From positions 4,403,378-4,467,377 of the forward strand of contig NC_087381.1 in NCBI RefSeq assembly GCF_963675165.1: DNA of 64,000 nucleotides. Direction: 5' to 3'. This stretch comes from Halichondria panicea (Eukaryota > Porifera > Demospongiae > Suberitida > Halichondriidae). Made by a program: the position numbers and the translations under genes. Shown in pieces: positions 25,735-39,200 of this stretch. Under the pieces are notes generated by a model that did not search any database, was not told the origin of the DNA, and was given only the letters and a program-made list of their open reading frames with translations. The number at the start of each line of letters is the position of its first letter. The stretch's first letter is position 1.

Positions 25735-26438
25735 TAGACAGGTTGTCTTTTGTTTGGAGGTATGTTTATGAAAGTAAATTTGGGGACGAAAGCATTTTCA
25801 GTACATGTATAGTGTATCACTTATATCTACTCTTGAGTGTAACATACATAATTATACATGCACATGCTAGTAAGTCTTGTCCCTTATAATTTTGAGCATT
25901 GTTTTTTGATCTGAGATTCCAACCAGCTGTGCATGTATACACACCTGCGGACACCTGGTGCACTTCTTAAATAGCAATCTATCAATTTGGTACTCCATGG
26001 GGTTTTTATTTCCAATCACAAGGCATTCACATCAATGGAATAAGCCTTACTAACGGAAGGGTCGGAGCCAGAAAGCATATTTGGTCATTTGTTACTGGAG
26101 CTGATGCTATTGGTGCTAGCAGTGTTACATGTCCTTGCACTCGAACCGATCTGACCTGGGCTGGTACCGTCCCCGATTTTGTTGGTCAAAATTATTTCTG
26201 TGATACAGCTAACCATGACTACACAAGTGCTTATGGTGAAGATTTTTTTGACGATCCGTTGTGGGATGGAAATGGTTGTGCAGCGACTAGTAGCTGCTGT
26301 TGTTTCAACAGTCCTCCATGGTTTTGCACTGAACTACCCGAGTCGACTACGTACGATATTGAGTTACGGTTGTGTAGTGTACACTACACTCACGATAGCG
26401 ACTCGCTAATTGAGGTGGTGGAGCTTTATGTTAAATAG
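25735..26438 (+). pseudogene. Partial tandem copy of the fibrinogen-like gene
   Basis: The stretch 25735-25985 matches intron DNA of the upstream gene (23690-23905). It then runs straight into the middle of the fibrinogen-like exon (equivalent to about 24803 onward) and stays open in frame to TAG at 26436-26438. It encodes HINGISLTNGRVGARKHIWS, CPCTRTDLTWAGTVPDFVGQ, DDPLWDGNGC and the final IEVVELYVK. It lacks the signal peptide, coiled coil and first half of the domain. The remaining frame has no stop or frameshift, and many differences from the parent are silent or conservative. It may be a dead fragment, or an alternative last exon if spliced from the upstream gene. Confidence 0.75.
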
Positions 26439-26439
26439 T

Positions 26440-27291
26440 TGCTATGCCGATTAGTATATAAGCTATATACTACTGTAGTATGAAAAATTATACGAATGTC
26501 TTGTATGATGTCATTGCTGCTAAAGTATTTACTGCTGGAATTTGAACTGTGTTCTCTATTCTTAATTGTTTGCATGGGTCTCAGAGGAGGATCGTCAGGG
26601 TCAAAAGGTCTTAATCATAAAGCTGCTTACGAGGATTTCAATTGAATTCCACTCAGCACTAGATCTATATGAGATTAATTAGAACAGCTCAGTTTGAGCA
26701 TGGACCTTATACCCTGAACGATCCTTGTATAGTATAAAGGTAAAGATCGATTTGTATTTGTTGTCAAACTGCGGCTAGATTTCAAGACACCTCTTATATG
26801 AATAGGGGCTTACTCCAGTCGTAGGAGTGACCTATAATTAATTCTATTTCACTCCACTCTTCTAGGTACGTAGCTCTAGCTCTGTAGTAGACTTTATAGT
26901 AATTCCTAAGCTAAGCTAAGTTCTCTCTTCTGGTAAGAGAAGACATTAGCTTAAGCTACAAGAACAAGACACATTGTGAGTACAAGTTCTATTAGACGTA
27001 GAGAAACCACCCATTTTAGATATCAAGTCTCTCATCCAACTACAACCGTCCACTTTTGCAGTGCTCTGTGCTATACTCTTACGGGCTGGTCCTCAATTCT
27101 ACTATTAAAAAGTGACAGTTGAAGAAATTGAATCAAGTAATCAAGAAATTGAGCAAGAAAGAACCTTATTGTTTCAGAACCACCCCTTTGATATGAAAAA
27201 GTGCTCTGTTTCTTGCATGGGGTCTATCCAAATCGACAGTAGCTATTGCTATATTGTGAGCAGAACAGTATCTAACTAGGTAAACTAAGGA
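26440..27291. other. Intergenic interval before the MCC gene
   Basis: No gene or clear repeat recognised. It should hold the promoter of the plus-strand MCC orthologue, but I see no decisive TATA or initiator motif. Confidence 0.5.
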
Positions 27292-30200
27292 ATGGATGCG
27301 TACGACCATTATCGATTCTCTTTTGAGAGCTGCAAGAGCTACAAAGATGGAGCCGTCAGCCCGTAAGTCTACGAGTGTCTATGTGTCGCTAGTATGCGTA
27401 TGTGTAGAATCTACAAAGTTGGTTATATCAGAAGTATACTATCAACGAAGTGTGAGTTTGTCTGTAATGTGTTTTACTACATGTGCGTACTGCACTACAT
27501 GCACATTGTTCATGTACATGTAGATGTAATTTTCACCTCTTCCCCACACCCACTATTCTGTCACCATGTATTAAACTAGGTGTAGTGGTTCAGCATTGGC
27601 TTGTCTAGTCGATGTTGATGTTAACTGCTGTGTAGTGGAGAACCTTTTTGTGATTCACCATGATTCAGCATTTCAGTTTGCAAGTACACGTCTAGTATGA
27701 GGTGTACAAGTCTGAGCCTGTCTTAAACTGCGCTAATACTTTGAGCTTGACAGTTTGCAATTTGTTAGCTGCCTCAACTAATCTTGTAATAATTATTGTG
27801 CTAGTTAATGGGCAAATTGTATTACCTACGGCCTGGACATCCATTGTGCTTCTAACCCTAGTATAGCAAGGCCTAGCTTATTGGTATTTTCGAATAACAG
27901 AAAATTACACTTTCGACTGAATAAATACGTGTAGTAGTTCTTGTGTTGAATCTATCTCCCCTTTAATAGTGATTCTATGGAGCATGCTTTCACACGTATG
28001 CATGCAGTCAAGGCATAATACAATGTAACTCTGTGTTGCCAAGTTTAATCCTTTGTGGTTATTAATTCGTTGTTCAATACATTGTTAAGCTTTGTGTCAT
28101 TAATTACAATCAACTGCCCTACACTGGTGTTGGCTGGAATGTCACAATTAATGTGTATAAGATATAAAACTGCCAGCATTCCTCCCTGAGGCAATTTTGT
28201 GTTTACATTTCCTCTGTGGCTACCCACTGTTGTCACGATTCTTGTGTGAATATTGGCATGGACATAGTTTACCCTCAGGCAATTCAGTTTTTGACAGTGT
28301 GCATGAACGTACACACATGCATACATGACTATTGTGCATAACTATTCCAGTTACATTGAGTTGAACACAGATCGTTTCTAAGGTGTAGATTACCCATTTT
28401 GAGTAAGTATTACATAAACAAAATTCTGTGCAGTACTCAATGTGTTTTTCCACTCCTCCCAGTGTGTCAATGCAGTAGATGCTCATTAGATGTTTCCATT
28501 TGTGTAATACAATAGCTAGGTTTGTTAAAATGGTCTTACGTTTCAGTTTTGATGTTTTAGTGCACAAGCTCATGTTTATATTTTGCCTGCAGCTTGTGTG
28601 TGTTTACTGACCACATGACACACAGTGTGGCTGTTGTGGTTTAGGATACGAACACACATAGATTTAATTTGTGGTCAATCACCGTGAAGTACACTCCTAT
28701 TAAAAGTATGTCGCTAGACATTTGAATTTGTTTAGGAAGATATTATTAGAGGAGGCGAGACATGTACCCCATGCTGTAACCAAGGCTACACCATTAAGTA
28801 CGATTTTATACGTAATATTATGTTGCATTATCTTAAATAGAGCATTGAGAGTTGAGATACTCCTCGGCATTGATTGTATACACAGCTGGACACTCTCTCT
28901 ACCCCTCCTTAAAACTGTCTGTTTGTTGAGATTCCATAAATACCTGTGAATTATTCATTGTCTGAATTCAATCAAGTAATTGCTTTAATTCAGATCGAAT
29001 TTTCCGTTTGATTTTGAATAGATCGGCTATTGTGTGTTGTTGCCTAACAACCATTGTTCTCATGAAAGAATGATGACTTAATTATACCAAATTCATAAAA
29101 ATGGGTTCTTGCAAAAATCAATCAAGAACATAATTATGTACAACGTACATGTACATCGACCTTACGCAGGTGTAATTATGGCTCGTGCTTGATCTACATG
29201 TAAGTGCAAGTTTAAGCCCTTTATAGAGATGGCCGAGTAGAGTGACCTACATGTTTGTTTGGTAAAGTGGCAGTCGTGAATTCCATTGCTGAACTTTGAT
29301 CAGAGTGTACTTGTATCCCCCATTTCCTGTGTTGAGCTGAACTTTGCATACGGTTGGCAGAAATGATATGATCTCTCTTACACATGCAAGCACATGCAAG
29401 CACATGCAAGCACATAATTGTGTACATGTACATGCATGTACAGTAACTATTACATTCTCAGAGTGTGGGAATGTTGTTGTTAAACATGTGTTCACTTGCT
29501 GTACTTCTTTTATATAAAGCTTGCTAATGTATTCATCTAGTGTGGGGGGGGGGGGGCTGGGGTGAACCTTCCCCCCCCCCCCAAAATGCTCATCTTCCCC
29601 CCCAAAATGTTTGTATAATAATGACATCATCACATTATTACTCTCTAAGATGTGCAATACGTAACTAGATCTACTGTGATGCACTAGCATGTAATAGGGG
29701 GTGTGGTCAACAAATGTGGGAGTGGCCAAACATTTTGCGGTGTGCGTAAACCTTCCCCCCAAACTTTTAATCCTAGATGAAACCCTGGTATTGTTGTATT
29801 AATTTTGTGTAGCTTAATTGTCACTTGGTGTTTTGAGTTTATAGTGTACATACATCACTGTATTATACACATGTGCTTCAATAGAGCGCCTCCAAATAAG
29901 GGACACTGTAGAAAATAATACAAATAACAGCTAGTACTTCCATTTCCCAAAATATACCTACCCTGATTGAAGTGTGACCAAAGGACTTATTGCCTTGAAA
30001 CATTGCCCCCAATGTGTCACCTACGCTGTGAGTGTGGTTTCCCTGTACTGTATTAGGTAACCTCTTGAGACTTAATTTTTGGCAGTCCACGTTTGGGCAT
30101 GGCTTGTATGAACACACTTTTATGCACTTAGTCTGGCGTACATGTGTAGGCATGGTTACGGTGTGTATGTACATGTACTTATGCAGTTGGCTAATTAGTG

Positions 30201-33200
30201 CCAGGTGTGCCCTAAGCGTTGGTTGCTTGTTGACGATTGTTGCCCAACAGTTGAAATTATATTGTACATACAGTATTATTAGGAGTGTGTATGTGTTATG
30301 TGTTTATGCATACTCTTTACACCGTGGCCTCTTAATCGGGGACGACCCTAGTACATGTACGTAGCCGTAAGTTTAATATTCCTTTTCTCAGCCACAGTAG
30401 TGACCAAATATACTTTCGTTTGTATGCACACAGTTCACAACTCCCCCACACGCATAATTATGTATGTCTTGCTATTAAGATGATTAGGCTAAGTGGTCGA
30501 TCAGCATTGATTAAGTTGACCAACAGTACGTACATGTACTGCTGTAATACACTAAGAGGTGGCCTAGCTGCTAACACGCTATGGAGGTTTAGAGGACGTT
30601 TAATTAACTTGTCTGTATTAAGACCGTGACCACAATTAATACACTGGTTCTTCTGTATAATGTATCAGTACAGTAGGTGTACTTGTACACAGTGTTAATT
30701 GTGTTGTGGTGTGGCGATATTTAATATTCTTGTTGGCTGTTTTGTGGGTTTGTACTATCAAAACTCAAATGTAAAGTGATATACATAATGAGTCTGAATG
30801 CACTCGAATGACATTGTACAGTAGCATGTGTTATTCATTGAATCATTGGCCTTCGTAAATAAATACAGATCCAGGATTCTTAAGGGGGGTAATTCGCCCC
30901 CCCCTCCCCCCCCTCGGATCTGGGAGATTCAGTAATAGACATGTTGTACTACTATAATTATAACTTGTGAGCTGAAATTGCGCCAGAATTGACCTAAGGC
31001 CCTCAAATATTCAAAATATTCCGGAGAAGCATGCTCCCCCTACATATTTTGCCCAATTTGCCCCCTCTTACCCAAAATCTTGGATTCAGCCCTGACTGAG
31101 CTATATGTCTTTGTTTTTGATTGCTCATAACCATACACATAAATTATTGTTAGATGTCCTTAGATTATTATTAACCTCTCCCTCCAGTAACGACTTTGCT
31201 CGTGTCTGTAATCGCTACAAGCTCAACTACAAGGTGGTGATGGAGTATGTCGGTACAGATGGCGAGGGATGCTTCTCACTCGACTCCTTCATCCACTACC
31301 TGAAGAAATGTCAGTCCCACTCGTACACGAACCACGTACCCTCAGGGCATTCATCGCATGCTCACGACGTTGATAGTTACGTACGGTCGACTAGCCCCCC
31401 TCCCTACAGACCACCTTCTGCTAGCAAAGTCGGCAGGCAGTCAGTACACTCAGGTGAGGAAGTTCATAACTGCATAATCGATGGCTCGCTGATTTAATTC
31501 AACCCACTGTTGTACTTGTAGGTCTCTAGTTTATACGCTGCACCTAATTATTTTGGTATGAGGTAAAATGGAAGTGTGTCCTTTTTCTATGGCTATGTAG
31601 TAAACATAATTAGGAAGCCTAGCTCTAGAGCACTCTAGAATAGACGGTTCTCAAACATTTTTTCAGTGCTGTGGAAACTATTCGTAGTGAATAGTATTGG
31701 CAGAGTTGTTGTGTCCGAGTAAGTGGGAGCATTGTAGCCACAGCAGTAGCTTCCAACTCTGGGCTTTTACAAACCTAATTGCACACAGAACTGGGTGTCT
31801 TTCAACTCACCACAGGGGGTAACACCAAAGGAGCTTAAAATTATTAGTATAATCTTATTATAAGTTCTAGTGAATAGCCTGCGTGTAGGATAGAATGAGG
31901 AGTGATTCGATAGCTGAAGAGGAATCGGGCTAGTTTGGTGTTTGGTCCGTAGTGAACACTAAGTGGCTTTACGGAGATACTGTTTGAATGTATAGACAAG
32001 GTATAATTATACAGAATATGTTTCTGGTGAAAAACCTTTGTGAATGAGCCAAATCAGCCGAAAAATTGACCCTTTGCATCTAACTATTGCGTTCTGGCAA
32101 GAATCGTATGTAATATAGTTACTGTAATAGTACTACAGGTTTTGCGATTTTATTTTTACAAATTGATTAACCCTTGCAAAGTTCACATAATTATGTTTGA
32201 TGCTCGCCAAACATTCTAGTAATTAATACGGTACATGTACAACGTATGTTAGAGTTTTTTTTGGCTTTTTTCACTATGATATCTTACTTGTGTGTGTTAG
32301 GAATGTCCCACAACCACACTCGCTCTGGGAGTGGCCGCTATCCCGTCTCACCGGAGAACGGGGACATGAATGAAGACCACGGAGTACGAAGAACAAGAAC
32401 ACCAGATGTGAGTGTGAGTGTGTGTGAGGTGGGAGTTGTGTGAGGAATGTGTGGGTGTGAGGGTGGTGTACACATGTACTGTATGTATTGTCTGTGAATT
32501 TTAGGTCACTATACTCAATCACATGTAGTCGCTTTGAATAACAGTTTTTCACTGTAATACCCTAGCTACTGCAACATGTATTTATAATTATGTACGTAGA
32601 TAGTATAAACTATTATGCTCTTTTAGTATTTCTGTAGGATTAATACTACATGTATTATACAGTGTACATGTGCAGCTTTACTTGAGTACTCGTACATTAG
32701 TAACAAAAGCTCATAAAAAGCCTTTTTCAAATTGTGTGTTTTAAATGCAAGCAGTGCACAATCCTCTGTATAGTGCACACGGTGATGTGTGTACGAGAAT
32801 GCATTTGGAAGTTAGTTAAATTGATTAGGCTGTGGTATTGTTTGTTGACAGTCCACTAACAGTGGGAGGTGAGTGGGAGTGTTAGGGGTATTCATTATTT
32901 TGAATTCGTTAGAAACGTTTGCCTACTGTTGAATAATTACATTTCACCACTTTTCTTTTCAGAGAGTCGGTTAAAATTGCATTATAGCATGCACGTGCAT
33001 TCTAGGTGTTAGTTGTCCCTTACTTGTCACACCAACGGCTTAATTGTGGGAAGGTCTACAGCTATTGTGTGTGCTCACGTTCATAATTGAATTTTAGAGT
33101 GGCCTCCCATTGTCAAGCAATCGAGCTTTACAATGGGTGCCATAATTGATTGAAATTCTTGTTTTGACGAGCTATAAGTTTTCTCATAATATATATGTGT

Positions 33201-36200
33201 GTTAACGTGGATGCACTATGATAATTTTGCCGTGGGAACTATCTGACACATGCACAGTATTCATATAAAACTTCTCACATGCTTGCCCTAAAGTGGAGCC
33301 TCTAATAAGGAACACTTTGGGGCTGGTTTAATAGCTGTCCTTTGCGAGAAGGTTACAAACACTATAGAGTATAATAATGTACATGTACCTAGAGCAGGTC
33401 AATACAGCACCAAAATTAATGGAAATCACATGAATATTAAATGTGAAAATATGAAGACATTGAAAGTTTTAACAGCCTAAATATTTCACTGCCTCTGCTA
33501 ACGTGTGTATACATACTTGTAACAATTAAATTGTAAAGATTGAGAATTGGAGAACAAAGATTAAAGAGTAGGTGAGAGCTAGTGAGGAAGACAAGGGGAG
33601 AGCGGGAACAAAGAGGAGGAGAGCGGGGGACTTCGGGGAAGAGAGTGCGAAAGAGTAGAATAATAGAGAGTGTGGGAGAATGAGAATAAGGAATATACAC
33701 GATAACATACTTTAACAAGCTCCGTAGAATTATTATTCATTAGCTCCTCCCCCATCGGCAGCTGTGTGTACGTCTGTCCTCCCTCTGTCTGTTGCCTCGT
33801 TATGGATAGTTTTAAGCATAATATTTAGTAAAGTACGCGTTACGGTGCAGATTGCTTATATAAGCAAGCATATAAAGGCAAATGTTTTCTTTATAGCTAT
33901 AACATGTATACGTGTAGTATTGACATTCCATTAATCATCTTTAGTCAATGTTCATTTATCGAAGCATAATGTACATGTACATTACAAGTGACAGTGAAAA
34001 TTGTGGTTTTGCTCTGTCCCTAAAAGACTCGATCACCACCCAGTTCCCAGGGCTCAGTCAATACCATAGAGACTATCAAAGTGAATCACTCTTTGCTCTT
34101 TGCATATCACGATTGACCTGTCCCCACATCAAAGCATCAACTTCCTACGTCTGTCACCTGTTTAATTAGCAGCAGCTGCTAGTAATTAATTGCTGAAACT
34201 AAACAAAGCTTCGGTATTTAAAAAATTAAATGCTTGGAACTTACCCTGCATGTGTGTGGTTAAGTTGTGTAGTCTGTAATATGAACGTGTACCTTCATGT
34301 ACATGTACATGCAATAAGTAGTATGCAACTACACGCGCAACTACATGTTCATAATTATAGAAGTCCTATACATTGTGTATGCATGCATAATTATAACTGC
34401 TTGTATTATCTTTGGGAGAGAGTATACATGTAGGTGGTCGTAAATAGGAAACCTAGTACTAACATTATGCTACAAGGTGGGGTAACGAACACATGTAAGA
34501 GGGGTGCCACCATAATTGCATTTCTAGAACTCACAAATATCTGTACTTTGATCCCACAAGTTTGTTGAACAAGCCTAAAATGGACAATTAAGTACAACCT
34601 GTGTTGTAGGCATGATCTCAGCCTAGTTAGGTCAAAACGCTAGTACAGTATGTATTGTAGAGATCATATAAGAGGGTGCTATGAATTGCATTCGCAGGGT
34701 GCAAGCATTTGCCCTTTGACCTTTGAGGAGGAGTGTCCATTTATCTGCATAAACAAGACGACTTTATCACCTCTATTTTTGTGTACAGATTAATTCCGAG
34801 CATAGTTTTGTAGTCTAGTTACAGGCATCACATCTACATGTAGTATATAAAAGACAGCCTCGAAAATGTTACTTGGTTGTACATGTACATGCAAAATCTG
34901 CAAAAATACCTTTTTTCGTGGGCCTCACTCCAGCACATGACTGTTCACGCTCAGTTAGTCACAGACATAACATTGTGTGTGTGGTCAATGTTTGTCCCTC
35001 TTACACACCATACTTGTCTATGCATGCCGGAAATTTATAAATTGTTTTCGTAAAGTGTTATATAATCAGCTTTCACTTCAAAGGAAAGACTAAAACTGAA
35101 TTTTTCAAATCAACGGCTCATAAAACCGTAATGCAACTCTGAAGTATTACCTTACAGCCTAGCCTGATGGTCGTTGCTGGGCGTTGTTCATTTGGGGGAC
35201 TATAATCTCAGGTCAAACAAAAGATACATGTACATGTACGGTATCAGTGTACAGTGAGGCGCCTGTCTATTTATGGTTACCCCATAGGCTCTATAATACA
35301 GCCAAGTTACTGTGTAGCGTGTGTGTTTCAATCTCTGTAACTCAGCCATTCTTGATCTTCCCAGAGGTGACCATTATAGACGGACAGGTGCCACTGGACA
35401 ATGCTAGAAAATTGTGTAGAAGTGTGAATTCCTTATTAATTAGGACACATCAATAAACAGGACACTTTCTATAGGTCCCAAAAGTATTTGCTTAAAAGTG
35501 CTATACATGTAGGTTAAGATAAATTATTACGTGTTATTACATCGGTGTACAATGTATGTGAGGCCTGCATCTTGGCTCGCTTCATTTGTCAAGCAATTGC
35601 TTGTATTTTTGTAATTGCACTTTCATTGCCTTAAAAAAATTTTCAAATTTGAATATGATGGTTCGACGCACAGGTTTAGGCAGGTGTATTATGCGCTGTT
35701 ACAACAATAGTTGAATCATCTGAAGCAAGGTGTGGTAAGCATTGTAATAACAATTCATCATTTTTGGAAGAAATGCTTAAAATTCACTTTATAACGTTCG
35801 GTAATGTGTACATTTTTCGTACATTTTCCCAAATTAGGTTTGAATAGTAATAGCTAGCACTTTGTACATAATTATGTGGTAATTGACATAGTTTATGAAT
35901 GCGATTCTTCTATGTTTGTTGGTGGTGCTAATTTGACCAATCAGACCTCATTTATCTTGATTGTGTGGGGGGAGGCTCTTGTATGTATTGCGTACATTCC
36001 GGCTAGGTAGTGGTCTCTATGAGAAGTACATGTATTAATCTCTTAACACTCAAGGCAATCTATCGCCTCTGTTAAAGTTGTCCCAAAATTATTGTATCAG
36101 TTTAATAATTAATATTAAGAAATTTAAACAGTCTTTCTTCCGTGTGTTAGCACATTGTACAATGTAACACAATAACAAGCTTGTGTACATTGATTTATGA

Positions 36201-39200
36201 CCCCTGTATCGAACTTGCAATTCCTTAATTACCCTAGTTGTCACTTCATTACCATATATGGTCAATGTTGCTCCGTGCATTGGCTAACCTTTCTAGCCGG
36301 AGTCCGAGCACTTAAAATGAATGCCAACTTTTCACTAATGTCACACGAGGCCAGCTCATCACAGTGTCTAGCTCTATAGGTTTACGTCCGTGTGATTGTC
36401 TTGTCGTAGCTTATATCCACTTGGCAACTTGAGTAATTAATTTTCTTAACGACGTGATAATGAATTCTTTGTCAGCACACTGTACATTATTGGATGCGTT
36501 TCTGCAACACGCCCTTGGGGTCTGTCCTGCATAAATTCTTTTAGTGGTGGGGCTCCCTGAAACCACTTATAATCTGGACCAAGGGTCTCGTCTCAACTTA
36601 ATAGAAGCACGTACATGCATGTATACGTAGAAATTAATCCCTGAATAGGACACCTCATCAGTAAACAGGAATTTTTCAATGTCCCAGAAGTGTACAGTCT
36701 AGTCAATGTTGTCTCTTTTCGTTCTCGTCCCACACATTCCGGTATTAATTACGATAACAAGGAGTTATTGATTGTCTGTAAACACTTGTGTGTGGCCGAC
36801 TTGTGTGTGTGTGTGGCGGAGGGGGTTGCATGATATTGATGGATGCATAAAAGCACGTCTTGTATAAATGTGTGTTTTGTAGTCAGTTTTATGATTCGAT
36901 AATTCCTTTAATAGTGTGTACACAGCACCATACATGTACAATCATAATTATAAGGGCGGTCCAGACTCTCTTTATATTGATTTATATGAAATCTCTGAAC
37001 GAGTCCTTTATTCTGTTACTCTGAATCAATGCATACTTGGATTATAGTACATGTAGTTACATTGTACATGCATGTGCAGCCAATTTACTCAGTTTAGTGT
37101 AATTGTGCTGTCGTGAGAAAAATGTTAAGCACGCTGTTTGATAATCTATAGCATCAGTGAGCGCATTGCTAAGAGGTAGACTCAACTAGTAATTTAACGG
37201 TACATAGATTTTAATTCGTTTATGGGATGGATTCAGAGTTGCAGTTTGCTTACGTTTGGTAGTTTTTACAATTTGCTTTTAATTCTTTAATTTGCATATT
37301 GGGGGAGGTGTTCCTAAAAAAACTGCTAAAAATGACTTCATAGTGTACCAATAGTCTAATTAGCATGAAAATAATCAAATTAGTGTAGTCCATTCAAGCT
37401 AGTGAAGGTGGGTGGAATGTTCGAATTTCATCCGTGGTCCAACCTGTCTGAGTAGTGTTCACTGTCTGCCTCGATCATTTTTGAGCTTTTTAATTGCTCT
37501 TTGTACATGTCTAAAACCAAAGGCGTATACGCCCTTGCTAAAACATTGTATTTTGTGGGGCATTGATGTCCAGTAAAGTTTCACCCAAAGCCTACAAGGC
37601 ATGATACATGTATACATAAAGCGAGTATTGCCTGGCTAAGTACTCCTAGTAAGGATTTACATAAAGTTTCGCTAAGCATTGCTTTCTCGGGAGGTGGTTG
37701 TATTGGCCACAATGATATCGCTATGTATACATGAGGGTGGGGCTAGAAGAGGCTCCTATAGAACTAATTATTGTAACCTAGTAGCAGTAGCAAGGTGGAG
37801 TTGTACGTGTGTTACCACAGTGATGTGGGCATGTTTCTGTTTGCCCTTTGTCAGCTAAACATCCTCCGCTATTTTCCCATGCCCTAAAATCCAATAAATT
37901 GCACGCTTACTGAATCTATTTTAGAGCTTTGAATTTCTCCTCCTCACGATTATCATAAATATTCATCTATTTGTGTTTTTTGATCTGCTTATGTTGCATT
38001 CCAATTCTCACTCACAAAAGTACCTTGGCAGTTGTGCTATGAATGTCATTATTTGTTCTTTGAATGTCATTAAGACCATCCGTTTATGCAAAGAGTCTCC
38101 CCTGTTCAATCACTGGAGCGTGTCCTCCCCCACTCCACCCTCGGGACAACCTGACTACAACCTCTTCCTATTGTGAATACACACTCATTCTATGAATACA
38201 TTGTTTTACGTACTGGAGAAACTATAGCGCCATTATAATTATAGCGTGCTGCTTTGGTTACGTATTATACCTGCCCTTGGCCTTCTAAAAACATACCTCG
38301 CTGACCTCCCTAATTTAAAGAGACTACCTCTCTATTGAGACCACTCAGTGCTGCCCCAAAAGAGACTACCTCTCTATTGAGACCACTCACGCTATTGACC
38401 TCCCTAAAGAGACCACTTCTCTATTGTTGAAACCACTCTTAAAGGCCCTACACGCGGAGGTGGTCACCTTATTGAATAGTTTCATGACTGAACACCAATT
38501 AGTAGTTTTAGTCCCTGTGTGAAGTGTTTGTTCAACTATTGTTACTCCCATAAGCTGTTTTTATAGGCACTCTTTGATGTACCCCAGTGCTCTTTAGTGT
38601 CCAGATACACTGTTTGTCTTGGAGTTGAATTCCATCAAGAACCTTTCGAAGTGTCCTAATTATAAGGGGTTCTCTTATTTCGGAGAGCTTGTGTTTAGAG
38701 AGGATTCTACTCCATTTATTATTTCTACAACAGAGCTTTAGTTTGAACTTAGCATGCAGTGAACATGCAAATGTAATTATTATTTCAGTTCTGAATTTCT
38801 AAACCCATAATTGTGAATGAGGTAGGCAGGCAGGTGTCAGTCGCTGTGTGTCATTAACTCTCAGACAATCAGTGCATTCTGGAATGATAGTAGCTTATTG
38901 ATTGCTTACGTGCAAAAGAAGGGCCTGGTAGCGGAATTGCCGTACATGTACATGTATAAAATCAGGTAAAAGTTGTATTACTACTGTACGTTACAGTACA
39001 TGTAACATTTCTGCTGTATATATAAATAGAACTGTCTCTTACAACCTTTAGGTAATAGGTCGATTGGCTCCATCATGTTAAATGACTTTTTCCTGAAATG
39101 ATCCCTTTTCTCCATACATGTATTTCACATAATTATGCCTCAATAAGATAGACATCTTAAACACTCCTTAACACCTCTACAGAACTTCCTGTCACCTGAA

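Noticed and set aside
38300-38460. Short repeated units suggestive of a CRISPR-like array
   Set aside because: Only two clear units with no regular spacers, in a eukaryotic intron; a decayed tandem repeat explains it.
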